Position numbers and translations under genes: made by a program. 64,000 nt of DNA from Microbacterium sp. zg-B96 (GTDB taxonomy: Bacteria > Actinomycetota > Actinomycetes > Actinomycetales > Microbacteriaceae), in contig NZ_CP126738.1 of the NCBI RefSeq assembly GCF_030246865.1, positions 3,224,001-3,288,000 on the forward strand, given 5' to 3'. The notes under the pieces were generated by a model. It had not been told where the DNA came from. It ran no database searches and saw only the letters and a list, made by a program, of their open reading frames with translations. Of this stretch, positions 32,835 to 41,756 are shown one piece after another (the first letter of the stretch is position 1; the number at the start of each line of letters is the position of its first letter).

Positions 32835-33713
32835 TCATGCCTCCCGCAGTCGCGGGTCGCGCGAGTCGTTGTAGCGGATGCCGGCGACGGTGGCTGCCAG
32901 CACGAGCACGAGGATCGCCAGCGACGGGAACAGCGTCTGCCACCAGGCGGTCGCGATGACGCCGGAGCGCTGCGCGTTGAGCAGGATGCGACCCCACGAC
33001 CAGGTGTTGGGATCCCCCATCCCCAGGAAGCTGAGGCCGGCCTCGGAGATCACCGCGCGCGCCGCCTGCAGCAGCACGCTCACGATCACCAGCGGCATGA
33101 CCGCCGGCAGCAGTTCGGTGCCGAGGATCCGCAGCGGCTTGGCGCCGAGCACGCGGGCGCCGTCGATATAGGGCATGGACGACACCACGAGCGCGTTCGA
33201 GCGGATGAGGCGCGCCACCTCCGCCCACGACAGCACCCCGATGACGACGGTGAGTGTCAATACGCTCGGCCCCGCCAGCGCGGTGACGAGGATCATCAGG
33301 GGCAGCATGGGCAGCGACAGCATGACGTCGGTCAGGGTCGTCACGATCGGGTCGAGCCGGCGGACGTATGCGCCCAGCAGGCCCAGCCCGGTGCCGATGA
33401 CGATGGCGATGAGGGATGCCGCGCCGCCGACGAGCAGGCTCACGCGCGTGCCCCACACGACCTGGGCGAACACGTCCTGGCCGAGGTCGTCGGTGCCGAA
33501 CCAGTGCGAGAACGAGGGCGGCTGGAGGATGTCGGTGCCCAGCCCCGCGGGACGCTCGATGATCATCGGCCCGAAGACGGCGGTCAGCACGAACACCACC
33601 AGCACGCCGATGGAGATCCAGCCCGACGGGGCGGAGAAGAACCCTCCGCCGCGCCGTCGGCGCCGCGTGGTCAATGCGCCGAGCGTGGTCGGGGCAGGTG
33701 CGCTTGTGCTCAT
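32835..33713 (-). CDS. dppC: Peptide ABC transporter permease, DppC type
   Basis: The 292-residue permease has an N-terminal cytoplasmic basic stretch (RRRRRGGGF), a first helix, the HWFGTDDLGQDVFAQVVWG motif and a binding-protein-dependent transport domain (YIDGARVLGAKPLRILGTEL). It overlaps dppB by four bases (ATGA) and ends two bases before the M24 gene. Confidence 0.92.
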   Translation of the reverse strand: MSTSAPAPTTLGALTTRRRRRGGGFFSAPSGWISIGVLVVFVLTAVFGPMIIERPAGLGTDILQPPSFSHWFGTDDLGQDVFAQVVWGTRVSLLVGGAASLIAIVIGTGLGLLGAYVRRLDPIVTTLTDVMLSLPMLPLMILVTALAGPSVLTLTVVIGVLSWAEVARLIRSNALVVSSMPYIDGARVLGAKPLRILGTELLPAVMPLVIVSVLLQAARAVISEAGLSFLGMGDPNTWSWGRILLNAQRSGVIATAWWQTLFPSLAILVLVLAATVAGIRYNDSRDPRLREA

Positions 33714-34663
33714 GTGCGGATCCTGGGGTTGAGGAACATGGCGATGAGATCGGTGATCAGGTTGGCGACGACCACCGTGACGGCCAGCAGCACGAACGCG
33801 CCCTGGAGCATCGGGTAATCCAGCTGCTGGACGGATTCGTAGATGAGCCGGCCGATGCCCGGATAGGCGAAGATCGTCTCGGTCAGCACCGCGCCGCCGA
33901 CGAGGCTGCCCAGCTGCAGACCCATCAGGGTCAGAGCGGGGATGAAGGCGTTGCGCAGCCCGTGGTGCCACACCGTGCGGCGTTCGCTGAACCCGCGTGA
34001 CCTGGCGCTTTTGATGTAGTCCTCACCGAGCACCTCGAGCATGTTGGTGCGCAGGGTCAGGGCATAAGGCCCCACCTGCACCACGACGAGGGACAGCAGG
34101 GGCAGCGCGAGATGCTGCAGCAGACTTCCGTATGCCGCCAGCCCCCGGGTATCCGGGTCGATCGCGCCGCCGATCGGGAACCATTGCAGGTTCGCGGCGA
34201 ACACCACCAGCAGCAGGATCGCAACGCTCGGGACGAACAGGGCGTTGCTGGTGATGCCGAGGAACTGCACGAGCTTGTCGACGAGCTTGCCGCGTCCCAC
34301 CGCCGCGTACACGCCCAGCGGGATGCCGATGAGGATGGTCAGCGCGAACGCGGAGCCTGCCAGCAGCAGCGTCCACGGCAGCCGCTCCAGCAGGATGTCC
34401 AGCACCGGGGTCAGCTGGCGGAACGACACCCCGAGGTTGCCGGTGAGCAGCTGCCCGAGGTACAGGACGTACTGCACGAGCAGCGGCTCATCCAGTCCGT
34501 ACCGCTCGCGCAGCGCCGCCTGCATCTCGGGCGTCATGTCGCCCTCCACGACGAGGAGGGTGGGGTCTGCCGGCAGCAGCCGCAGCAGGAAGAACGTGAT
34601 GGTGACGGCGATCCAGATCGTCAGCACCGCCCGTAGGAACTTCTTCGATGCGTAGCGCAGCAT
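33710..34663 (-). CDS. dppB: Peptide ABC transporter permease, DppB type
   Basis: The 317-residue permease begins with a membrane helix (AVLTIWIAVTITFFLLRLL) and PADP, then the DppB pattern ERYGLDEPLLVQYVLYLGQL and YIKSARSRGFSERRTVWHHG. ATG 34663 follows the binding-protein gene after 38 bases, with GGAGGG upstream. Confidence 0.92.
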   Translation of the reverse strand: MLRYASKKFLRAVLTIWIAVTITFFLLRLLPADPTLLVVEGDMTPEMQAALRERYGLDEPLLVQYVLYLGQLLTGNLGVSFRQLTPVLDILLERLPWTLLLAGSAFALTILIGIPLGVYAAVGRGKLVDKLVQFLGITSNALFVPSVAILLLVVFAANLQWFPIGGAIDPDTRGLAAYGSLLQHLALPLLSLVVVQVGPYALTLRTNMLEVLGEDYIKSARSRGFSERRTVWHHGLRNAFIPALTLMGLQLGSLVGGAVLTETIFAYPGIGRLIYESVQQLDYPMLQGAFVLLAVTVVVANLITDLIAMFLNPRIRT

Positions 34664-34701
34664 GGTTTGCCCTCCCTCCTCGTCGTGTCGTGGTCGTTCT
34701 T

Positions 34702-36315
34702 TTACAGCGCGCGGACCTGGGCGAGCGAGTAGCCCGTCACCATGCCCAGCAGGTCGCTGGGCGAGGGGTCGAAGCCCTCGAACCGGTCGCCGCGGTAGGC
34801 GAAGCGGAACGTCTCGACGTACAGGGGCGTCAGCAGCGCCTGGTCGTGGACGTACTCGTCGATCGCCTGGATCTTCTCCGCGAACTCGTCCTGGTCGATC
34901 GTCACGGCCGCGTCGTTGATGAGCGCGTCCAGCTCGGCATCCTGCACCAGGTTGTAGTTGATGCCGCCCGGGTTGGACGACAGGTAGGTGCTGCGCAGCT
35001 GGTCCATGGGGTTGTCGAAGACGCCCCACTGCGACAGGTCGATGTCGTACTCGCCGTTCTTGGTGCGCGAGAGGAACGTGTTGCGCTCGATGCACGCGAG
35101 CGACAGGTTGATGCCTGCCGCAGCGGCATCCTCCCGCACGACCTCCGCCACCCGGGAGAGGTTGGCGTTGGACTGGTCGCAGAGGATCTCGAACGACAGC
35201 TCGTCGAACATGCCGTCACCGTCGGCGTCGGCGTAGCCGGCCTCCTCGAGCAGTTCGCGCGCGGCATCCGGGTCGAACGCGTACGGCTCCACGTCGGGGT
35301 TGTCGAAGCCGGGGAAGATCGGGCCGATGGGTCCGGCCATCTGCTCGCCGTCGCCCTGCAGGATCGTGGCGATGATCGATTCGGTGTCGACCACCATCGA
35401 CAGCGCCTGCCGCACCGGCTGCTCCGCGAGCACCGGGTGCTGCATGTTGTAGGTCAGGTGCGCGAAGCCGAGCGCGCCGACCTCGGCCATCTCGATGTTG
35501 GGGTCGGACTCCAGCGAGGCCACCGCCGAGGCGGGGACGGAGTTGCCCATCAGGTCGATGTCACCGTTGCGCAGCGCGAGGAGCATCGTGTTGACGTCGG
35601 GGTACACGACGTATTCGACGGTCTCCACCTGCGCGCCGCCCTCGGGGGCGTAGGGGTAGTTCTCATTGGCCTTCATCGTGTACCGCTGGCCGCGGGTCAT
35701 GGAGTCCAGCACGTACGCGCCGGCACCGACCCAGTTGGAGTCGTTCGCGAAGCCGGCGAGGTCGTCGACCTCACCGAACAGGTGCGCCGGGACGACCCGC
35801 ATCCAAAAGCCCACGCCTTCCGCGAACGGCGCGTAGGGCTCGGTGAGCCGGAAGATCACGGTGTGGTCGTCGGGCGTCTCGATGGACTGCACCCAGGTGA
35901 GCTTGGCTGCGACGTTTCCGAGCTGGTTGTCGATGATCGCCTGCGCGGTGAAGCGCACGTCCTCGGAGGTGACCGGCTCGCCGTCGGTCCACTCGTAGTC
36001 GTCGCGCAGCGTGAAGATCACCGTGGCGCCGTCGTCCTCGAGCTCGTAGCCCTCGGCGAGTTCGGGCACCTTCTGGCCGCTCGAGTCGATGCGCATCAGC
36101 TGCGGGTACATCGCGTTGAGGATCCAGCTGTCGGTCTTGGACAGCGACCCCAGCGGGTTGAAGTTGGCGACGTCGGTGGTGGTGCCGATGCGCAGCGTCG
36201 CTCCGCCTTCGGCTCCGGCCGGTTCCGGCTCGTCGGCGTTCAGGGCGCAGCCGCTGAATATCAGGGCGGCTGCGGCGATCGCCGCGACCGCGGCGAATCC
36301 TCTTCTTGTCTTCAT
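34702..36315 (-). CDS. Peptide ABC transporter substrate-binding lipoprotein (SBP_bac_5)
   Basis: The 537-residue protein has a signal peptide with lipobox FSGC near residue 22 and a family-5 fold including LRIGTTTDVANFNPL, WTDGEPVTSEDVRF and YADADGDGMFDELSFEIL. It binds peptides or related ligands outside the membrane and delivers them to DppBCDF. It follows the first M19 gene by three bases. Confidence 0.92.
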   Translation of the reverse strand: MKTRRGFAAVAAIAAAALIFSGCALNADEPEPAGAEGGATLRIGTTTDVANFNPLGSLSKTDSWILNAMYPQLMRIDSSGQKVPELAEGYELEDDGATVIFTLRDDYEWTDGEPVTSEDVRFTAQAIIDNQLGNVAAKLTWVQSIETPDDHTVIFRLTEPYAPFAEGVGFWMRVVPAHLFGEVDDLAGFANDSNWVGAGAYVLDSMTRGQRYTMKANENYPYAPEGGAQVETVEYVVYPDVNTMLLALRNGDIDLMGNSVPASAVASLESDPNIEMAEVGALGFAHLTYNMQHPVLAEQPVRQALSMVVDTESIIATILQGDGEQMAGPIGPIFPGFDNPDVEPYAFDPDAARELLEEAGYADADGDGMFDELSFEILCDQSNANLSRVAEVVREDAAAAGINLSLACIERNTFLSRTKNGEYDIDLSQWGVFDNPMDQLRSTYLSSNPGGINYNLVQDAELDALINDAAVTIDQDEFAEKIQAIDEYVHDQALLTPLYVETFRFAYRGDRFEGFDPSPSDLLGMVTGYSLAQVRAL

Positions 36316-36318
36316 TTG

Positions 36319-37521
36319 TTACCAGACCTCTCTCAACACACGAAGAACGTTGGTTCCGATGACTTTGCGGATGTCCTCGTCGCTGTACCCGTTCTTGACG
36401 AGCCAGCCGACGATGTTGGTGAAGTTCTCCGCGGGGTTCTCCATGCCGGCCACGTAGGGCACCCGGGGGTGCTCGACGTGCCCGTGCGCCTGCTGGATCG
36501 TCAGATGGCCGGAGAAGGAATCGTGGAGACCGACGTGGTCTCCGAAGTTGGTGTCAGGCCCGAATGCGACGTGGTCGATGCCGACCAGGTCGACGCAGTA
36601 CCGGAAGTGGTCCATGACGGATTCGAGCGAGTGCTCGGGGTGTTCCGCCGACAGCGTGGTGTGGGGAGCGGCTTCGATGCCGATCACGCCGCCGCGTTCG
36701 GCGCAGGCGACGATGACGTCGTCGGGCTTCATGCGGTTGGTGGGCCACACGGCGCGGGCTCCGGCGTGGGTGATGAAGATCGGCACCGACGATGCTTCGA
36801 CGACTTCCCGGCTGGTGCGGTCCGAGGAGTGCGAGATGTCGATGGCCAGGCCCAGCTTGTTCATGCGCTCGACCGCGCGGCGACCGAAGTTGGTCAGCCC
36901 GCCGTCGGTGGGCTCGGCAAGACCCGACCCCAGCTGGTTCGCCATGGAGTACGCGATGCCGATCTGGCGGATCCCGAGACCGTAGAGGATGTCGAGGCGG
37001 TCGAGTTCGTTCTCGATGGCCGTCGCCGCCTCGAGTCCGGCCACGAGGGCGATGCGGCCGGTGGCCTTGGCCTTCTCGAGGTCGGCGACCGTGCGGGCCA
37101 GCACGACGTGGTCCTGCTGGGCGACGTCGGCGAAGCGCAGTCCGATGTCGAAGATGACGTCGTTCCACTTCCAGCCGCTCTCGCTGGTGACGCAGTTGGT
37201 GCCGTTCATGAAGTTGTCGAAGTATGCCGACATCCCCGACCGTGCGAGCCCGGCGAACCCCATGGCGTTGCGACCGGTGTGGTTGTACTCGCGCAACTCG
37301 TACGGATCAGCCGTCAGGATCTTCGGGTGCTCGTGCAGCGAGATCGCGTGCTCGTCGTGGAGGATCCGGGTCACGCGCACGGTCTGCTCTTCGTCGAGAC
37401 CGAGGTCGTACGAGGGCACCCGGTCGAACTCGGTCGCCAGTGCGAAGACGCGGTAGTCGGCGTGCGGCTCCAGGTAGTCGAACGACGTGTAGCCGGTGTA
37501 GCGCGGGCTGGGCTCTTGCAT
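36319..37521 (-). CDS. M19 (renal dipeptidase family) hydrolase, copy 1
   Basis: The 400-residue M19-type hydrolase shares IDISHSSDRT, ITHAGARAVW and GIDHVAFGPDTNFGDH with the copy at 27601, also with LHEHP instead of HxD near the N terminus. It is the first gene of the peptide operon: ATG 37521 has GGAG close by and a TATAGT box further upstream. Two related dipeptidases bracketing one importer suggest a specialised dipeptide or N-acyl amino acid substrate. Confidence 0.85.
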   Translation of the reverse strand: MQEPSPRYTGYTSFDYLEPHADYRVFALATEFDRVPSYDLGLDEEQTVRVTRILHDEHAISLHEHPKILTADPYELREYNHTGRNAMGFAGLARSGMSAYFDNFMNGTNCVTSESGWKWNDVIFDIGLRFADVAQQDHVVLARTVADLEKAKATGRIALVAGLEAATAIENELDRLDILYGLGIRQIGIAYSMANQLGSGLAEPTDGGLTNFGRRAVERMNKLGLAIDISHSSDRTSREVVEASSVPIFITHAGARAVWPTNRMKPDDVIVACAERGGVIGIEAAPHTTLSAEHPEHSLESVMDHFRYCVDLVGIDHVAFGPDTNFGDHVGLHDSFSGHLTIQQAHGHVEHPRVPYVAGMENPAENFTNIVGWLVKNGYSDEDIRKVIGTNVLRVLREVW

Positions 37522-37554
37522 GTCACTCCAGTGGTAGGACCTCTAACCTCTCCG

Positions 37555-37560
37555 ACTATA
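37555..37560 (-). promoter_or_regulatory. Probable -10 box of the dipeptide operon
   Basis: TATAGT on the minus strand, 33 bases before ATG 37521, followed by GGAGAGGTTAGAGG. No clear -35 box was found. Confidence 0.45.
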
Positions 37561-37620
37561 GGGGTGGCGGTTCGGGTACATCAGCCACCGGCGCGATCTG
37601 TAACACGGAATTAACGCCAA

Positions 37621-37626
37621 TAGGCT
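37621..37626 (+). promoter_or_regulatory. Leaderless -10 box of the MATE gene
   Basis: TAGGCT, six bases before GTG 37633. No ribosome binding site is seen. Confidence 0.55.
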
Positions 37627-37632
37627 CGACGG

Positions 37633-38955
37633 GTGACCACGCGAGACACTCTCAACCGCGACATCCTGCGGCTGGCGGTGCCTGCGCTGGGCGCGCTGGT
37701 GGCCGAGCCGATGTTCCTCATCGTGGATGCCGCCCTCGTCGGGCATCTCGGGATCGTGACGCTGGCGGGCCTGGGCATCGCCAGTGCGGTGCTGCAGACG
37801 ATCGTCGGGCTCATGGTGTTCCTCGCGTATGCCACCACCCCGGCCGTGGCCCGCCGGTTCGGCGCAGGGCAGTTCGCCTCGGCGGTGCGGGCCGGCGTCG
37901 ATGGCCTGTGGCTGGCTCTGGGGCTGGGCGCGGCACTGGCGGTGGCCGGATCGCTGGCGACACCGGGCATCGTCGCCCTGTTCGGCGCATCGGCGGAGGT
38001 GGCCGAGCAGGCCCAGATCTACCTCGGCATCTCGATGTGGGGCCTGCCTGCGATGCTCATCGTCTTCGCCGCGACCGGGCTGCTGCGCGGCATGCAGGAC
38101 ACCGTCACGCCGCTGTGGATCGCCGGTCTCGGCTTCGGTGCAAACGCCCTGCTGAACTGGCTGTTCATCTACGGGTTCGGCTGGGGGATCGCCGGCTCCG
38201 CCTTCGGCACCGTGATGGCGCAGTGGGGGATGGTCGCGGCGTACGCCGTGGTGGTCAGGCGCTTGGCCCGGCGCCACGCGGCATCCGTCCTCCCCCAGCG
38301 CGACGGGATGCGCGGCTCGGCCCGCTCCGGCGGGTGGCTGTTCCTTCGTACCGTGTCGCTGCGGGCGGCACTGCTGGCCACCGTCGCGGTGGCGACGGGG
38401 CTCGGCACCGACGAACTGGCCGGCTGGCAGATCGCGTTCACGATCTTCTCCACCGCCGCGTTCGCGCTGGACGCCCTCGCGATCGCCGCGCAGGCGCTGA
38501 TCGGCAAGGGACTGGGCGCCGGGGACGAGCGGGGCGTGCGGCGAGTGCTGGGGCGCACCGTCGCGTGGGGCGTCTGGTTCGGTGTGATCGTGGGCGCGGT
38601 GGTCGCCGCGGCATCCCCGGTCTTGGGTCTGGTCTTCACCGGCGACCCCGCGGTGGCCGCCCTCGTCCAGCCCGCGCTGCTCGTGCTCGCCGTGGCGCAG
38701 CCGATCTGCGGGGTGGTCTTCGTGCTCGACGGGGTGCTGATGGGAGCGGGCGACGCGCGCTATCTCGCGATCGCCGGCGGACTCAACCTGGTGCCCTTCG
38801 TGCCGGCGCTGCTCATCGTGGCGGCGCTGCAACCGCCGGGTGCGGCCGGGCTGGCGTGGCTGGCGGCGACGTTCTTCGGCGTCTACATGCTGGCGCGCCT
38901 GGCGACCCTCGGCTGGCGGGTGCGGCGGCCGGAGTGGATCACCGCGGGCGGCTGA
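37633..38955 (+). CDS. MATE family multidrug/toxin efflux transporter (DinF-like)
   Basis: The 440-residue membrane protein has twelve likely helices and the MATE features PALGALVAEPMFLIVDAALVG and GLLRGMQDTVTPLWIAG with a second-half repeat. It exports cationic or aromatic compounds using a proton or sodium gradient. Start GTG 37633 follows a leaderless box. The gene ends immediately against the convergent RNA methyltransferase gene. Substrate is unknown. Confidence 0.9.
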   Translation: MTTRDTLNRDILRLAVPALGALVAEPMFLIVDAALVGHLGIVTLAGLGIASAVLQTIVGLMVFLAYATTPAVARRFGAGQFASAVRAGVDGLWLALGLGAALAVAGSLATPGIVALFGASAEVAEQAQIYLGISMWGLPAMLIVFAATGLLRGMQDTVTPLWIAGLGFGANALLNWLFIYGFGWGIAGSAFGTVMAQWGMVAAYAVVVRRLARRHAASVLPQRDGMRGSARSGGWLFLRTVSLRAALLATVAVATGLGTDELAGWQIAFTIFSTAAFALDALAIAAQALIGKGLGAGDERGVRRVLGRTVAWGVWFGVIVGAVVAAASPVLGLVFTGDPAVAALVQPALLVLAVAQPICGVVFVLDGVLMGAGDARYLAIAGGLNLVPFVPALLIVAALQPPGAAGLAWLAATFFGVYMLARLATLGWRVRRPEWITAGG

Positions 38956-39618
38956 TCACGCCCAGCGGCGGCACCACTCGTACATCACGACGGCGGCCGC
39001 GGCGCTGGCGTTGATCGAGCGGGTCGAGCCGTACTGGGCGATCTCGACCGCGCTGTCGGCTGCGGCCAGCGCCTCGGGCGACAGGCCGGGGCCCTCCTGG
39101 CCGAACAGCAGGACGCAGCGTTCGGGGAGCTCGGCCCGGTCGACCGGGATCGACCCCGGGACGTTGTCGACCGCGACGATCGGCAGGCCCGCCTCGGCGG
39201 CCCACGCCGCGAAGGCGGCCACATCCTCGTGGTGGCGCACGTGCTGGTAGCGGTCGGTGACCATCGCGCCGCGACGGTTCCAGCGGCGCTTGCCGATGAT
39301 GTGCACTTCGGCGGCGCCGAACGCGTTGGCGCTGCGCACGATGGAGCCGATGTTCATGTCGTGCTGCCAGTTCTCGATCGCGACGTGGAACGGATGCCGC
39401 TTGGCGTCGAGATCGGCCACGATCGCCGCCATCGTCCAGTAGCGGTAGGCGTCGATCACGTTGCGGCGGTCGCCGTGCGCGAGCAACTCCGGGTCGTAAC
39501 GGGGATCGTCGGGCCAGGCATCCGGGCCACCCGGCCACGGCCCGACGCCGTGCGGCAGGGTCGGCTCGGCGGAATCGGCCGCGTCGGCCTCGGGGGCGGG
39601 TGCGGCGGAGTCGGTCAC
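38956..39618 (-). CDS. SpoU/TrmH family RNA 2'-O-methyltransferase
   Basis: The 220-residue SPOUT methyltransferase carries motif 1 NIGSIVRSANAFGAAEVHI, motif 2 LLFGQEGPGLS and motif 3 IAQYGSTRSINASAAAAVVMYEW, which form the knotted SAM site. The N terminus is an acidic, disordered extension. GTG 39618 follows TAGCCT by six bases. The exact RNA target is not deducible. Confidence 0.9.
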   Translation of the reverse strand: MTDSAAPAPEADAADSAEPTLPHGVGPWPGGPDAWPDDPRYDPELLAHGDRRNVIDAYRYWTMAAIVADLDAKRHPFHVAIENWQHDMNIGSIVRSANAFGAAEVHIIGKRRWNRRGAMVTDRYQHVRHHEDVAAFAAWAAEAGLPIVAVDNVPGSIPVDRAELPERCVLLFGQEGPGLSPEALAAADSAVEIAQYGSTRSINASAAAAVVMYEWCRRWA

Positions 39619-39624
39619 CGAACC

Positions 39625-39630
39625 AGGCTA
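39625..39630 (-). promoter_or_regulatory. Leaderless -10 box of the SpoU gene
   Basis: TAGCCT on the minus strand, six bases before GTG 39618. Confidence 0.5.
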
Positions 39631-39642
39631 ACGAGCGAAACC

Positions 39643-39719
39643 GCGTCGGAATTCAGTCTGTGGAGCTGTGGCACCCTGGATATCGGCCCCTCGCGGCCCC
39701 ACAGCCTGAATTCCGACGC
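39643..39719. repeat. Long inverted repeat (21-base arms) between spoU and mntH
   Basis: The arm at 39643-39663 (GCGTCGGAATTCAGTCTGTG and one more base) is complementary to 39699-39719 with one mismatch, around a 35-base interior. It lies in a divergent promoter region, so it is not a simple terminator. Confidence 0.85.
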
Positions 39720-39731
39720 CCCACCCCGCAT

Positions 39732-39775
39732 TTCGGCTGGCCGAAGTATCTGCTAACTTTTCGGCATGCCGAAAA
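39732..39775. promoter_or_regulatory. Double palindromic operator of mntH
   Basis: TTCGGC-TG-GCCGAA (39732-39745) and TTTTCGGCATGCCGAAAA (39758-39775) share the core TTCGGCnnGCCGAA with centres 28 bp apart. The second palindrome contains the mntH start codon, and the presumed -10 box TAACTT (39754-39759) lies between the two. The mntR gene downstream encodes the probable ligand, giving manganese-dependent repression. Confidence 0.75.
39754..39759 (+). promoter_or_regulatory. Leaderless -10 box of mntH
   Basis: TAACTT, six bases before ATG 39766 and between the two operator palindromes. Confidence 0.55.
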
Positions 39776-41061
39776 CTGCGTCGCTGGAGCGCCCCGACCC
39801 TCCGACGCGGCGTGCGCTGGGTTCCTCAAAGCTCGCGTGGCTGCTGGGACCGGCGATCGTGGCCGGGGTGGCGTACCTGGACCCGGGCAACGTCGCCAGC
39901 AACATGACCGCCGGCGCCCGCTACGGCTACCTGCTGGTGTGGGTCGTCGTCATCGGCAACGTCATGGCGTGGCTCATCCAGTACCTCTCCGCCAAGCTCG
40001 GCATCGTCACCGGACAGAGCCTGCCCGAAGTTCTCGGCGACCGGCTCCGCAACCCGTGGGGGCGCCGCGCCTACTGGCTGCAGGCGGAGCTGGTCGCCAT
40101 GGCCACCGACATCGCCGAGGTCATCGGCGGCGCGGTCGCGCTCAACCTGCTGTTCGGCGTCCCGCTGCTGTGGGGCGGCGTCATCACCGGCGTCGTGTCG
40201 ATCGGGCTGCTGCTGCTGCAGTCACGGCGCGGTCCGCGCGCGTTCGAGTTCGTCATCGCGGGGCTCGTCCTCATCATCGCGATCGGGTTCGTCTTCGGCG
40301 TCTTCGTCGCACCTCCCGACCCCGCCGGGATCGTCGGCGGCCTGGTCCCCCGCTTCGAAGGTGCCGACTCGGTGCTGCTGGCCGCCTCCATCCTCGGCGC
40401 GACGATCATGCCCCATGCGATCTACGCTCACTCCGCGCTGACCCGCGACCGGTTCGCGCCGGCCATCGGGATGGATGCCGGCACCCTCGATGTGCGCCGC
40501 GGCATCACCTCCGCCCGACTGCTGCGGGCCACAAAGTGGGACGTCACGATCGCGATGGCCGTCGCCGGCACGGTGAACCTGTGCATCCTGCTGCTGGCCG
40601 CCGCGGCGCTGTCCGGAGTGCCCGGCACCGACAGCCTCGAGGGCGCCCATGCGGCGCTGCACGACGGCATCGGCCCGGTCGTGGCGACGCTGTTCGCCGT
40701 CGGCCTGCTCGCCAGTGGCCTGGCCAGCACCGCCGTCGGCGCGTATGCCGGCGCGGAGATCATGCACGGGCTGCTGCGCGTGCGCGTGCCGCTGATCCTG
40801 CGCCGCCTGGTGACGCTGATCCCGGCGCTGGTGATCCTGGCGATCGGGTTCGACCCCACCGTCGCGCTGATCCTCAGCCAGGTCGTGCTGTCGTTCGGCA
40901 TCCCCTTCGCCCTCGTGCCACTGGTCGCTCTCACCGCCCGGCACGATGTGCTGGGCGATCACCGCAACCGGGTGTGGACGACGATCGCGGGAGTCGCGGC
41001 ATCCGTATTCCTGATCGCCCTCAACGCGCTGCTGCTGTGGCTGGTACTCACCGGCGCGTGA
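39766..41061 (+). CDS. mntH: Nramp family manganese/divalent metal transporter
   Basis: The 431-residue transporter has the two Nramp metal-site motifs: DPGN in helix 1 (GVAYLDPGNVASN) and the MPH motif in helix 6 (GATIMPHAIYAHS). About eleven helices are visible. It imports Mn2+ (or Fe2+) with protons. It precedes mntR by 23 bases and carries a double palindromic operator, so expression should fall when manganese is plentiful. Confidence 0.95.
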   Translation: MPKTASLERPDPPTRRALGSSKLAWLLGPAIVAGVAYLDPGNVASNMTAGARYGYLLVWVVVIGNVMAWLIQYLSAKLGIVTGQSLPEVLGDRLRNPWGRRAYWLQAELVAMATDIAEVIGGAVALNLLFGVPLLWGGVITGVVSIGLLLLQSRRGPRAFEFVIAGLVLIIAIGFVFGVFVAPPDPAGIVGGLVPRFEGADSVLLAASILGATIMPHAIYAHSALTRDRFAPAIGMDAGTLDVRRGITSARLLRATKWDVTIAMAVAGTVNLCILLLAAAALSGVPGTDSLEGAHAALHDGIGPVVATLFAVGLLASGLASTAVGAYAGAEIMHGLLRVRVPLILRRLVTLIPALVILAIGFDPTVALILSQVVLSFGIPFALVPLVALTARHDVLGDHRNRVWTTIAGVAASVFLIALNALLLWLVLTGA

Positions 41062-41072
41062 CCACCCGCGAG

Positions 41073-41078
41073 TAGCCT
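41073..41078 (+). promoter_or_regulatory. Leaderless -10 box of mntR
   Basis: TAGCCT, six bases before GTG 41085, suggesting mntR has its own promoter in addition to read-through from mntH. Confidence 0.45.
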
Positions 41079-41084
41079 GGATCG

Positions 41085-41729
41085 GTGCCCGCCTCGCCCA
41101 CCGCCGTCGACGACTATCTGAAGACGATCTACCACCACACCGAGTGGCAGACCGATCCGATGAGCCCGTCGCGCCTGGCGGCGGAACTGCGACTGGCGCC
41201 GTCGAGCGTCACCGAGATGGTGCAGAAGCTCGCGGCGCAGGGCCTGGTGGCACACCGGCCGTATGGGCCGATCACGCTCACCGCAGCCGGCGAGCGCCGC
41301 GCGGCGGAGGTGATCCGGCGGCACCGGCTGGTGGAGACGTGGCTCGTGCGCGAGTTCGGCTACGCATGGGACGAGGTGCATGACGAGGCCGAGGTGCTCG
41401 AGCACACCATCAGCGACCGGCTGCTGGCGGGCATCGACGCCCGGCTGGGACACCCGCGTTTCGACCCGCACGGCGACGCGATCCCGGATGCCGACGGCAT
41501 CGTGCACCGGGAACCCTTCGTGCTGCTGGCGCGTGCGGCGGCCGGCCACAGCGGGCGGGTGCTGCGGGTGAGCGACCGCGAAGCCGCACTGCTGCGGGCG
41601 TGTGAGGATGCCGGGATCGACGTGGGACACACCCTCACCGTCACCGGCGAGGGCCTCGTCTCCATCGACGGCGCACCGGCCGTGGCGCTGCCCGACGGCG
41701 CCGCCGAGGCGATCTGGATCACAGCCTGA
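41085..41729 (+). CDS. mntR: DtxR/MntR family metal-dependent repressor
   Basis: The 214-residue protein has the DtxR arrangement: winged helix (SPSRLAAELRLAPSSVTEMV, then GPITLTAAGERRA), a metal-binding and dimer domain (RRHRLVETWLVREFGYAWDE, DEAEVLEHTISDRL) and an SH3-like C terminus. Adjacent to mntH, it is best read as the manganese-responsive repressor of that gene. Confidence 0.9.
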   Translation: MPASPTAVDDYLKTIYHHTEWQTDPMSPSRLAAELRLAPSSVTEMVQKLAAQGLVAHRPYGPITLTAAGERRAAEVIRRHRLVETWLVREFGYAWDEVHDEAEVLEHTISDRLLAGIDARLGHPRFDPHGDAIPDADGIVHREPFVLLARAAAGHSGRVLRVSDREAALLRACEDAGIDVGHTLTVTGEGLVSIDGAPAVALPDGAAEAIWITA

Positions 41730-41756
41730 CGGGTGCCGCTCGGGTGCGCGGGCGGG

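Noticed and set aside
39643..39719. Inverted repeat as a rho-independent terminator
   Set aside because: It lies between two divergent starts and has a 35-base interior and no T tract.
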